This document shows, piece after piece, positions 11,601-21,986 of a DNA stretch of 64,000 bases. Every line of letters begins with the position of its first letter. Within the stretch, counting starts at the first letter, position 1. The position numbers and the translations under genes are program-made. The notes below the pieces were generated by a model, which made no database searches, was not told where the DNA came from, and was given only the letters and a program-made list of their open reading frames with translations. This stretch comes from Stereocaulon alpinum (Eukaryota; Ascomycota; Lecanoromycetes; Lecanorales; Stereocaulaceae): the NCBI GenBank assembly GCA_018257865.1, contig JAEUBA010000120.1, positions 1-64,000 on the forward strand. Reading direction: 5' to 3'.

Positions 11601-14600
11601 ATAGTATTATTATATATAGCTCTCCTTACGACCCTGCTATAATTTAGTTAGTATAAGTAGTCGCTTCGTATCCTAAGCTTTAGGAAGACTCTAGATTCGT
11701 TAATATTCCCTAAGATCGTTAGATAAGGATCCTACTTAAGCTAGGATAGGAAGAAAAGGTTAATAGCTCCGCTAAAACCTACCCCCTCAGCAAAAAAGAC
11801 AGAAATGTTATTAATAAAACGTTCGATAAGCTATATAACTAAGGATGATTTAAATAGACTGCTAAATTAACACTATTTAGTTACCCTATCTTTATAGTCT
11901 AGCGTACCTTAGCTAACAGCGAACGTAAAGGTAGAGTAGTAGTAGATATCTAAAAGCTTAATAAGATAATATAGCCTAATACCTACCTACTTCCCCTCTA
12001 AAGCGATATTATTATAACAGTCTTAGGATATTAGTATATTATAGTTATCGACTATACTTCGTTCTTCTACTAATAGCGTATATTACCGGAGTATAGATAT
12101 TATCTAATAGTTATTACGTATCGAGGATAGGAGACTTTCCGTATACTAGTAATAGGTTATAAAGGATCGATAGCCTATATCTAACGAGAGATTAATAGAG
12201 TACTTCGCCCCTACCGTAGCTTCATAAGAGCCTACGTTAATAATATCGTAATTACTTCGAAAACCCTCAGCGAATATAAGAAGCACCTATATCAGGTTTT
12301 TACCTTATTCCTATAAAAAGGAATTTCGGTTAAGCCTATAAAATCCTATATAGGATACCCCTTAGTAAAGCTTCTTAGATAGCGCGTAGACTCCTTTAGA
12401 CTTTCTATAGCTAAGGAGAAGCTAGAGGCGATTTCGAAGCTAAAATTCCTAGTAATACTAAGTACCCTTAAGATATACCTAGGGTTAATAGGTTACTTAC
12501 GAAATTATATTCCTCGCTACGCTTAGGTTAGCTAGCCCTTATAAGACCGAAAGACGTTACTATTAAAGAGGTCCCCGCTAGGGAAAGGTAATCCCCGAAA
12601 AGTCTATATACAACGCACTCAACTTAGACCGCCTATAACTACGGAACAGAACGCGTTTAATACGCTATAGTACCTACTATCTAGGCCTACCACCCTAGTC
12701 TATTTTAATAGCAAAAGCCACCTCTATATTAATATAGACGTATTAAAGGAATTCGGGTTCAGCGCCTGCGTATACTACCTTATTAATAAAAAGGTTAGGC
12801 CTATACTCTTCCTAAGTAGGCTACTTACTACCGCAGAAAAGTCCTATTAGCCTACTAAGCTGGAGGTGGCTGGGCTAGTCTAGGTTTTAAAGAAGGTCTA
12901 ATATATAGTAGAGTCTACGATAACTTATATCCTAACTAACTATTTAGCAACCGTAGAAATCGCGACGTAGAAGACTCTTAATACTTTAGTAGTATAGAAG
13001 ATAAATCTACGCCTTATTCGTATATCTAAATTCTTCTAACGTTTTAACTTAGATATTAAGTATAAGCTAGGGAAGGAGAATATTATCCCTAATACCCTCT
13101 CTCGCCTAGCTAGTTCAAATAAATCGAACTATACTTTAGATCGTTCTAAGCTTAATACCTTATATTACGCCTCCTCCGACGTTATACCTATCTACCAGTA
13201 CGCCGCCACCCTTATAGAAATAAGTAATAACTTTAGGAAAAGAATCTTAGAAGGATATAGTAATAACTCCGGCTAGCAGCGTATTAAGGAGTAAATCTAT
13301 ATAAATAAGTAACTTAGTAAGAACGTAGCGAAGCTACGCTTCGAAAGAGAAGTATTAATCTTATTATTAGAATTTCTAATCTACTATATTAATAAGGCTA
13401 CCGGTCACCAACGACTCTATATTCCGCCGTTAGTAGTAGCTAACGTCCTTAAGGTTAGATATAGAGATAGATATTTAGGCTTCGCTTAATACTATAAACG
13501 TATTTCCTTATCGTAGTATATTCGTAGACTGTCTAAACTCCTTCGAGAATACCTATAATATTACCCGTAGTACTAGGTCTTTTAGATACGCCGATATCTC
13601 CCCTACGGTAGTATATAAATTATTAACTCCCTACCGGTACCTTTCTATACGCTAGTAATAGATTTTATCCTTAGGTTACCGCTTAGTAAGGCTGGATAGG
13701 ACTATATTATAATAATTACTTATAAGTTTAATAAGCTTATTACGCTCCTTACTAGTAAAACGATATTTGCTACTAAGGATTAGGTAGACTATTTACTTCA
13801 GCAGCTACTCCTAATTAACTGGGGAGTCCTAAAAGCTATTATCTCTAATAGAGATCCGAAGTTTCTCTTAGACTTCTAGAAGGAGTTATTTAAACAGCTT
13901 CGCGTTAAGCTACTATACTCTACAGTATATCACCCGCAAACCGATAGAATAAGCGAGAGGACTAATTAGATAGTCGAAACAGCTCTACGATATTATATCT
14001 ATATATTAAAAGACCCTACCGCCTAGCTGGAAGTACTACCTAAGTTATAAGCTGGGCTTAATAGATTATTATTAATAACTATTAGAAGAACTCCCTATAA
14101 TATCGCCTATAGATTTGAGCCCAATCAAGCTCTAGACCTTATTAAGGTTAGTTATAAGAAAGGAGATTTTAATATAAAGGTAGTCGCTAAGAAAGAAGCT
14201 ATAGACGTAATCGCCTTTACTACTATAATATAAAAATACTACTATAATAGAAAGTACTAACTAATATTTATAAAGCCTAGTAATAAAGTGCTTCTACGCC
14301 TTTATAAAGGATATAATATTCCTACTATTGCTATTACCGGAAGAAAATACGGTTAATAGTACGCTAGTCCTTTTAAGATCTTAGATTAAGTCGGCTACCT
14401 AGTATACCGCCTTAACGTCCCTAAGTATTAGAGGATCTATAACGTCTTTACTATAGCTTAGTTAGAACTAGTACCTACTACCGCAGCTAATCCCTTTAGT
14501 AGGGAATAACCTATATATCCTCCTTTAATCTTCGTCGAAGGAGATACCGATAAATAGAAGTCCTACTATATTAAAAGGCTTCTAAACAAACGTATAGTGC

Positions 14601-14860
14601 GTAAAGGTAGGAAGATAGTTACGTAATACTTAGTAAGATAGGAAGGCTTCGAAGTATAATTTAATAAATAGAGGACTATAGATCAGCTTACTAATACTAC
14701 GGTATTAGTAGAAGAGTATGAGACTAGTCTGCGAAGTAGAGATTAGGATAAAGGAAGCGTACTAGCTGAAACTCCTAAAGCTACTAAACGCTGACTAGGA
14801 CGGCCTCGTAAGTCTAGAAGGTAGTTAAAGGCTTAATAGTTACTACTTCTTATACTACTC
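8700..14860 (+). pseudogene. Gag-Pol relic of gypsy element A
   Basis: The polyprotein would start somewhere after about 8,700 and ends near 14,860. Readable pieces on the plus strand: AYVNNIVIT at about 12,228-12,255 (RT motif YVDDIVI with both Asp changed to Asn); ISNRDPKF at about 13,840-13,865 and YHPQTDR-ISERTN at about 13,930-13,970 (integrase core); YRLNVPKY near 14,405-14,435, followed by the VFTIAQLE-like block that closes gypsy integrases; and a chromodomain-like YLVRWEGFE with interspersed stops at about 14,620-14,655. The chromodomain places it with the chromoviruses, which as a group use it to bind histone marks for targeting. Nothing here can be translated. Confidence 0.85.
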
Positions 14861-14944
14861 GCTATATAACTTATATATTTCCTTAGAAGCGTGCTACCTA
14901 GAAGACGAGGGCGTTTTACTTATTTTCGTTATAAGGGGGCAGAT

Positions 14945-15101
14945 TATTATGATATAGCCTTATACTATTACATTAGTATTATATTATACTACGGTGGCTA
15001 GGGCTGAGGCTTGCCTTAGCACATATCTAAAATAGCTCTCGTATGTGGATTTAGACTTAGTAACCAATTCATTACATACCAATTCTTACCATAACGTTGC
15101 A
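14945..15101 (+). repeat. 3' LTR of gypsy element A
   Basis: 157 bp. It starts TATTATGATATAG, where the 5' LTR has TGTCATGATATAG, so the canonical TG end has been lost to RIP. It ends AACGTTGCA and is followed by the ATATT duplication. Confidence 0.93.
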
Positions 15102-15660
15102 ATATTATAGGTATTACTAATGTTACTAGATATTATAGGTGTTATAGGTGTTACTAATATTACTAGATATTACTAATATTACTAGATATTGTAGGTATTA
15201 CTAGTGCTATAGGATATTATAGGTATTACTAATATTGCTAGATATTATAGGTGTTATAGGTGTTACTAATATTACTAGATATTATAGGTATTATAGGTGT
15301 TACTAGATATTATAGGTGTTATAGGTATTGTAGGTATTATAGGATATTATAGGTATTACTAATATTACTAGATATTGTAGGTATTACAGGTATTGCTAAT
15401 ATTACTAGATATTATAGGTGTTATAGGTATTGCTAATATTACTAGATATTGCAGGTGTTATAGGTGTTGCTAATATTACTAGATATTGCAGGTGTTACTA
15501 ATATTACTAGATATTACAGGTACTACTAATATTGCTGGAGTTACTGGAGTTACTAGAGTTACTAGAGTTACTAGAGTTACTGGAGTTACTAGAGTTACTG
15601 GAGTTACTAGAGTTACTAGAGTTACTAGAGTTACTAATATTGCTAGAGTTAGGGTTTTAG
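15102..15660. repeat. 9-bp-periodic minisatellite, segment 3
   Basis: The array resumes after the gypsy element. Its right end (about 15,535-15,640) is the most regular part: units of GTTACTGGA and GTTACTAGA. This probably approximates the original unit, because it still holds TGG where the rest of the array has TAG. An apparent 62-codon frame through it encodes only Gly-Val-Thr/Arg-Val-Thr repeats and is not a credible gene. Confidence 0.85.
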
Positions 15661-17499
15661 TTAGAGTTGCGTAACCGTTATCTAATAGTTATAAAATTAT
15701 CTATAGTTCTTATAGTTTTAGAACGGTTATATTCTAGTATTAATAGCGTTTTAGAACTAGTATAAACTTAAATTAGTTAAATAACTATATAAAACTTATA
15801 TTATAACGAGATTAATTCTTAGTAAAGAGCCTATATAGTAGTAGTTCTTTTTAAGTCTTTTAGGTATCTAACCTTAAAGCCTCTATTCTATTAAGGGTTT
15901 TATTATCTAATAAGGCTTCTCCCTCTATAAGCTCTCCTAACTCGCTTCTTAAGGATAGTTTCTAATAGGGGTCGTTAACTTAATTCTTACTAAAGTATTC
16001 TTTACTATTTACTATAGATACTTAGTATCTTAACTTCTAAGGGTACTACCCTAATCTATCCTTCTTACTAAGGTATATTTAGTATAAATTATTATAGTAA
16101 GCCGTCTAACTTAGGTAATTATACTCCTTATTAATTAATTATACTAGTCGTTCCGGCTACTCCTATTTATTATAGTTAAGGTTTATATCCCCTACTATAG
16201 CTACCTATTCTTATTAAGGGTACTTATTCTAATAGTATCCTTTCTTATAGTATCTATAGTATTCTATATTAAATAGGTCCTTTTTTTACTTCTTTCCCTT
16301 ATAAGGTTTCCTAAAGAATTTCGCTTTTATAGCTAAAAATATTTTCTTTTCTCCTAAACTTAGTAACTAGGCCTAAAGACTTCTATTCTATCTTCCTTTT
16401 ATATATCCTATTATTAATAGAGTAGACTTTAGATACTAATTATATAAAGTTTCTAATATTATTAGAATAGGCGAGCTTATCTTTAACCTTATCCTTTAGT
16501 TCTTTTTAATATATAGCGGCTTAAGCGTCTTCTAACTAATTAAGTTAATAGATAATTCCTCTAAACTATACTATATACTCTATTATAGGTCCCTTCTACT
16601 AAAGATTTATAAGCTTATATTCTAGCCTTCTTTCTTTAGTACTATCCCTAAACTTATAGAACCTTAATAGATTCCTAATATATATTTTATTAGAGATAAT
16701 CTTTAAGGACTTATCCTCTATTATATTAGGGTCCTAAATCGAAAGATATTCTTTAAGCTAGGGTTAAAGGGCTACTATAATATCGCCTTTAAGATATAAT
16801 AAGTAAAATATATTCCTAGCCTTTATAGTAGAGAAGCTTAGTATATTAAAGGCTATATATAGGTTAATTTATTAAAGAAATATATCTAATCCTCCCTTCC
16901 TACTAGAGAACTTAGTAGGGGTAGGTAACTTTATCCCTCTATTACTAATAGTAATCCCTTCCTTAGGAATAGGAGCTAAGTCCTTTCCCTTAAATCTACT
17001 TATTACTTTAGGTATAATACGCCGTCTTTCCCCTAAGGTAGAACCGGAAGTGCTTATACTATATAGTCTAAAGTATAGTATTTAAAGTATAATAGGGTAG
17101 TTTAACTCCTATAGGTAAATTATATAGTATATTAAGTACTTAAAGGTAATAGAGATAGATAGTCGTTAAATTATCTTTAGCTAAGACTCCTCTCTATTAT
17201 ATAAGTTAAATATAAGGAGATAAGAAAATATTCTACTAAAGGAAAACCCTTCCTTATATATTTACCTTAATTATACTAAGTCCTAGCCTAATCTAAGTAA
17301 TCTAGCCTTATATCTACTATATTACTCTATAATCTACCTAATATACCCTAGATTACCTATATTACTAGGTCCTCTCCTAATAGTCCTTTACCTACTAACC
17401 CTATTACGTGCCTTACCCGTAACCTTACGGGGTTACCCGTAATATCTATCTTTAAAAGTTATACCCTATTTCCTACCCCTAGACGTCCTATTAGTATAA
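15661..17499. other. RIP-degraded transposon-like sequence, unassigned
   Basis: About 1.8 kb of TA-rich sequence without usable frames. Some minus-strand stretches (about 16,480-16,560) read as Lys/Glu-rich coding sequence interrupted by TAA and TAG, so it probably derives from a transposon gene. I could not match a domain. It runs directly into the LINE-like 3' end at 17,500, so it may be the body of a related element. Confidence 0.4.
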
Positions 17500-17746
17500 G
17501 GCTTAGTAGGGTAAAGGAGATTATAGTTACTAGTATTATAGAGCCTAGTAGTAAGGTTAGATAGGCGAAGTAGAGTAATAAATAAGCTAATAAGCGAAAG
17601 TTTTTAGCTAGAAGGGGCGACCCTAAAAAGGTTTCTTTTATATTTAGAGGGCTTATAGCCCCCTAGATTTTCTAATTATATAAAAGAATACCCTTATTAG
17701 TATATATAGATACTAGAATAGGCGTATAAATTAATTAATTAATTAA
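17500..17746 (+). mobile_element. LINE-related 3' end fragment, plus orientation
   Basis: The reverse complement of this stretch matches the first ~230 bases of the LINE copies (for example 1,891-2,130), including the last ~65 bp before the tail. It ends in a run of AATT repeats near 17,728-17,746. Similarity stops at about 17,500; sequence further left does not match the LINE. It is either a 5'-truncated LINE copy or the 3' end of a different element using the same tail. No target duplication was recognisable. Confidence 0.7.
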
Positions 17747-18090
17747 TCCTAATTATTTATTTATTAGTCGAGACCTTTAATTATAATAATTACCTACTAA
17801 TCGTAGTAACTATTATTCTATTAGCTCGTTAAGACTTATTTCTAAAGACCCTTATCACGTATATAAGCTAGCCCTTTCTAGCCCTAGCTATAATAGTCTT
17901 AATAATAAGTAAGTAGAAAACTCTTAAAGAACTAGTACTAAATTTAATACTATAGAGTAAATTAGTAGAAAGGCGGAAAGAGAGACTACTAAGGTCTAGA
18001 TTTAGTTATAATATCTATAATATCTCTCTATATAACTATAAAATATACTAGAAAGACTATGTAAGGCTTATTAAGTAATAGATAGAGTGT
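17747..18090. other. RIP-degraded boundary of the repeat block
   Basis: TA-rich and without open frames. Base composition changes abruptly at about 18,085-18,100, where CA and TG dinucleotides reappear. I see no gene or repeat match here. The boundary marks the left edge of the gene island. Confidence 0.6.
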
Positions 18091-18309
18091 TGGTATTACT
18101 TTTTCAACAAGGCGTTTAGTCAACTGTAGAGGGAATAGAGCCAATAGGCTCCTATGAGAATATCTCTATAGGTGTTGATTTCAGTTGATCAAATAAATTG
18201 TTTATAGCTTGCATTTTATCGAAGATTAAGACTCTCCGCGACACAGGCTTCTGTCTACACGACACGTGCCTTTGTCTTTCCCACACCAAGAGAAAAGGTA
18301 CGAACATGA

Positions 18310-21114
18310 TCAGCTGGATAACCCGTCTTCATCACTATCACTTTCGAAGAAGTCCTTGATGCGCTTTCCCTTTTCAATTTTCAATGTCGATTGCGTTGAG
18401 GTTTGCGATTCGTGTAAAGCTACTTTGTTCTGAGAAGGGCTGTTCTCAGCCTCGGAGACGGGGTCTGCGGCATGGCTACTAAAAGAGTATTCCAGAAAGT
18501 CAACCACGATCTTTGGTGTAGTTGGAGACTTTGCGGAACCGGTCTGCTTGTCAGGATCAGCTGACACCTCGTGATCGGTGTTGCGCTCTATCTCTCCAAA
18601 GTAATCTTGAAGGCTATCGACGTCCCCCACGCTGTCTGCAGCGGAGTTGGATTGGAGGCCGGGGATTTTGTCTACTGCAATGGGCACATCCCACTCTTCA
18701 TCGCTGCTACTGGCGAATGGATCCTCGTCCATGAAAGAGGCAAAATCATCCTCACTAGTATCACCGCTTTTATTGTTCTGCACAAAAAGAGAGTCTTGCT
18801 TCCTATCAATTGCACTGTGCGTTTCTACAGGCTCCTCATCTTCAGACTCAGATTCTGCCAGGAGGGCCTCAATAGAGAGAGACTTCCCAGGGGCTTCTAG
18901 GCTGACAAGGCTATCAGATTCCGGTAACCTAGAACATCTTTTCATGTATTTGGCCAAGAAAGCAGCTTCGGAACGGTGATGACCTCTTGGAACGTGAATT
19001 ACAGGGTGAGCCGGTGAGCGTATCGACGCATCAGCAATTTCCTTGGATAAAAGGACCGGCCCACCAAGTCTGGCGGTAATAAGTATTTTCACAACCATGC
19101 TAGGAGATTCGGCTAATTCATGGAGGTATCGCACAAGCATGAGAATTTTGTCCAAGCCTTCAGCGCCTGATTCTTTCTGCAATATGTCAATCTGGTCGAC
19201 GATGAGCCAAGCGCAAGTAGACTTCGAAGAATTAAGGATGTCGAGAAACAGGCTCCAAAGCGCAGTCATATCGTCTTGTGCATCCTGAAAGCGTTGCTGC
19301 GTAAGGCTAATGTTCCTAGCGCTAAAGTCCTCGCGGTGACGTAGAAGCAGTTGGAAAATTAGAGACTCAATGAGAATGGAGATTGTCGAATGTGCGTTCC
19401 CTGAGGTGTGTCCTAGGCAAAAATGGCTAAGAATGGTTCGATACTCGTCGCATGAGGCATCATCGATCAATTGCGTGGCTAAGACCGACATCCAGTCCAC
19501 GGTTTTGGAGTGCCGGTGACTATCGATCCACACAACTCCGGAACTATCCGAACTCATCCAATCTCCCATGTCGGGAGTCCTGAGGACTTTCAGAATGTGT
19601 TGCTGGTCATAGACGGTGAGGTAACGCTTGGTTACCCTGATATGGTCTTCCCGGCGCTGGAAATTCTGGAGGAGGGGAAAGACTGAATCCCGAAATTCGG
19701 CCAAATGCTCAAGCTCAGAGACGAAATCGGCCAAGAAAACCTCTGTTTCAGGGGTGGCTATCGAATTGGTGATATTAGAAGAGCGTTCAAGAGGTGGAAA
19801 GCTTGATTGGCTTACCTGAAGCGGGTTGAGCACATGAATCTTCGGGTTCCGGTTTTTGGGTTTGCTCCTTATCCTGTCCGGTTTTGTGCAACAACATCTC
19901 ATCGAATCTTTGCACCCATTTGCAATTAAAAGATTCTAGAAGATCGAATATCTCTTGCTTTACTTCTTCTCTGATCTCACTGCGAAGCTTCTCTGTACTA
20001 TGCGCCTGCTGAAACGCGTCTCTGTCTTCTTGCTGGCAGGTATGGATCGAGTGTAGGAGAATCTTAGTCTCGACTGTCGCGTGGAAATGGTTGGCATGTG
20101 AAAGCTCGTAGATCAGTCGAAACTGGTAATCGATCTGAGCGATGACCTTCTGGAACTTGGTTTCCCAAGGGAAGGTTAAGGTCTCCAAGGCGGCAGCTGT
20201 AACGTTCAACTTAGATATTGTGCCTTGACCACAGATCAGCAGGCTCACCAAGCTTGCTTTGACCATAGTACTTGAGGGCCTTCTGAAGAAATTTGTTGTA
20301 CGACGCGTAAAGCATAGCCACAGCAGTTACCATTTTGTCCGTGGGTGAGTAGTTAACTAGCTGATTGACCGGACCGAGTCGCTCGCCGATAGATATTAAA
20401 CATGAAGCCACATTTTGCTTGAGATTGGCGTGATTGATATTCGCGACAAGGAGTATCTTCGTAACGCCCCAAACCAAGCCCGCGTACTCTGGAGAATTGT
20501 TCCAAACAACATCGAGCAGCTTCGAGTATTCCAAAGCGACCGCAGAGAACCGGTCCATGAACTTCCCCAGCGGCGACCTTGGTTGTTTACTTGTTTCCTG
20601 CTTTTCCCGGGCATTTTTGGCTAGGGCTTCCAGCTCAGCCCAGTCCGAGGAAAGAACTTCCCATTTCTGGCCGCTTACTCTGGCCTCATATTCGTCCACA
20701 GCGGTTCTTAGTTCTTTGAACGATGATTGCATCGACTCACTAGGCGGCAGTCAGCAAGATGAAGTGCAGAGGATAGAGGGTCCGGAGGCTCGACACTTAC
20801 TGAGCGACCAAGGCTGTGGCCCATTCCGACTTCCAGTCGTGCTGAGACGCATTGCTCTGCGAGCGAGGCTTCGTAGGTCGAAGCGGTGCTTGTGAGATCT
20901 CGACTTCTCTCGTCTTTCGAGGTTCTGACGGATTTGCAGATGATGATTGGAGTTCCTGGCCTGTGGATTTACGTCGTCCAAGTCTGGGCAGTGGCAGCGA
21001 TTGCAATCTGCCGAGAAATTGCCGAGTTTTAATTGGCGACAAGGGCGACAAAGGCTCGGGCAACTCCGTTCCGCTTGAGCCAGCTACACCCAGTTCATCG
21101 CTAGATGGGTCCAT
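18310..21114 (-). CDS. DUF7708 / STAND-like protein with degenerate P-loop
   Basis: Four exons, from the start codon: 21,114-20,801, 20,739-20,249, 20,196-19,816, 19,757-18,310. The introns (61, 52 and 58 bp) all have GT..AG ends and keep frame, giving 877 aa. Residues 1-104 are Ser/Pro-rich. Residues ~165-300 resemble DUF7708, the helical N-terminal domain of many fungal NACHT/STAND proteins, including YAGLVWGVTKILL at 190-202. Residues ~445-600 look like the start of a NACHT-like NTPase: VVWIDSHRHSKT (470-481) sits where a P-loop GxxGxGKS/T belongs but lacks its glycines, while a Walker-B-like AWLIVDQIDIL (578-588) remains. The C-terminal third is acidic and Ser-rich and ends FFESDSDEDGLSS. 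Family members are thought to act as signalling or self/non-self receptors; NTP hydrolysis by this one is doubtful. Splice sites are inferred, not proven. Confidence 0.82.
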
Positions 21115-21986
21115 GATGTATATATTTTCTGCAGATTGGAAAGCCGTTTACACTACTATTTTGAAGTGCTCGAGGGACGTCAGTGAGGCTTATTGAGCCT
21201 TCGCACCAGCCTGGGGCAGATTGACATTCTGCGCCCTGTTGCAGAGCGACTAGCCTTGTGATTCCTTGCAATCAGCCAAATACACGCTTCCGGTTGCAGG
21301 CTTTATCATCGTGGCAGGCAAACTTGCTGGTGTGGTGACACGTCACTTGGTGCCGTGTCAATCAGGGTCTAGCGCTGTGCGCTGATCTGGTACATAGTCT
21401 CACGGTTGTGGCCTGCGAACTTTGGCCTCGAGCATATCCACCGAGCTCAGTCAGTGCAATTTCAGCGTGAATAATGCACCACCAGCAATTTCGAGTTACC
21501 CGAGGCTTTTTCGTCCGATCTTAATGGTACAAACCAGTAAGGCTAGCTCGTTGTAACAACAGCCAGGCTGACTTGGGCGTGTCTTGCATGTATACTCGCT
21601 TCCAGGATATGCAATGCTACGGTTAAGTAAGGTAGTCCATTTAGCCATCCGCACTCGGCGTTCGTCCTAAGAATGGCCCGAGCGGGGTGTGGGGGACGGT
21701 GCCTAGACCCGTGGGATCAATCATACGGCTGAGAAGGCAATCCTCTTGAAATCGTATCGCCCCCTCAAGCAGAACAAAACAAGAACTCGCAGGAAGCATG
21801 ACATGTGTATACCTTGATTTACTCCGTTGAAGCTCCCGACAGGAACCAGCGCCATCTTTGTTTAAGCTGGAGCCCACATTCTTACATTCTCGCATACGTT
21901 CCAAAGCCAGCTATTACTAGTCCGGCAAAAGCATCCAACCGGCGTGTTGCCAATCTAGGACTGGATCAGGATACTTCTTACGAAAA
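21115..21986. promoter_or_regulatory. Divergent intergenic region between the STAND-like and AAA genes
   Basis: About 870 bp separates the two start codons, which point away from each other, so it must hold both promoters. I see no convincing coding sequence. An 87-codon minus-strand frame at 21,641-21,904 has no recognisable domain. A TATATAT stretch at 21,118-21,125 lies immediately upstream of the minus-strand start, too close to be a standard TATA element. Confidence 0.5.

Larger units (their letters stand above)
7910..15101 (+). mobile_element. Gypsy-type chromovirus (element A), RIP-inactivated
   Basis: A complete LTR retrotransposon of 7.2 kb on the plus strand. Its 157-bp LTRs are at 7,910-8,066 and 14,945-15,101. 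The 5-bp target duplication ATATT is at 7,905-7,909 and 15,102-15,106. A purine-rich tract (AAGGGGGCAGA) lies just before the right LTR. The internal region carries Gag, RT, integrase and a C-terminal chromodomain in the usual gypsy order. It keeps more CAG triplets than other repeats in the window, which may mean it is younger or less heavily mutated. All frames carry many stops. Confidence 0.93.

Noticed and set aside
15486..15674. 62-codon frame through the minisatellite
   Set aside because: It starts with TTG and encodes only the 9-bp repeat; no independent sign of coding.
18522..20981. Several plus-strand and off-frame minus-strand frames over the STAND-like gene
   Set aside because: They lie opposite or in other frames of exons with domain homology and clean splice junctions, and show no motifs of their own.
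20797..21114. Exon 1 of the STAND-like gene as a separate 105-aa gene
   Set aside because: A GTAAGT donor and a CTGAC..CTAG acceptor join it in frame to the next exon; total length stays a multiple of three.
21641..21904. 87-codon minus-strand frame in the divergent promoter region
   Set aside because: No domain, no splice partner, and it lies in the shared upstream region.
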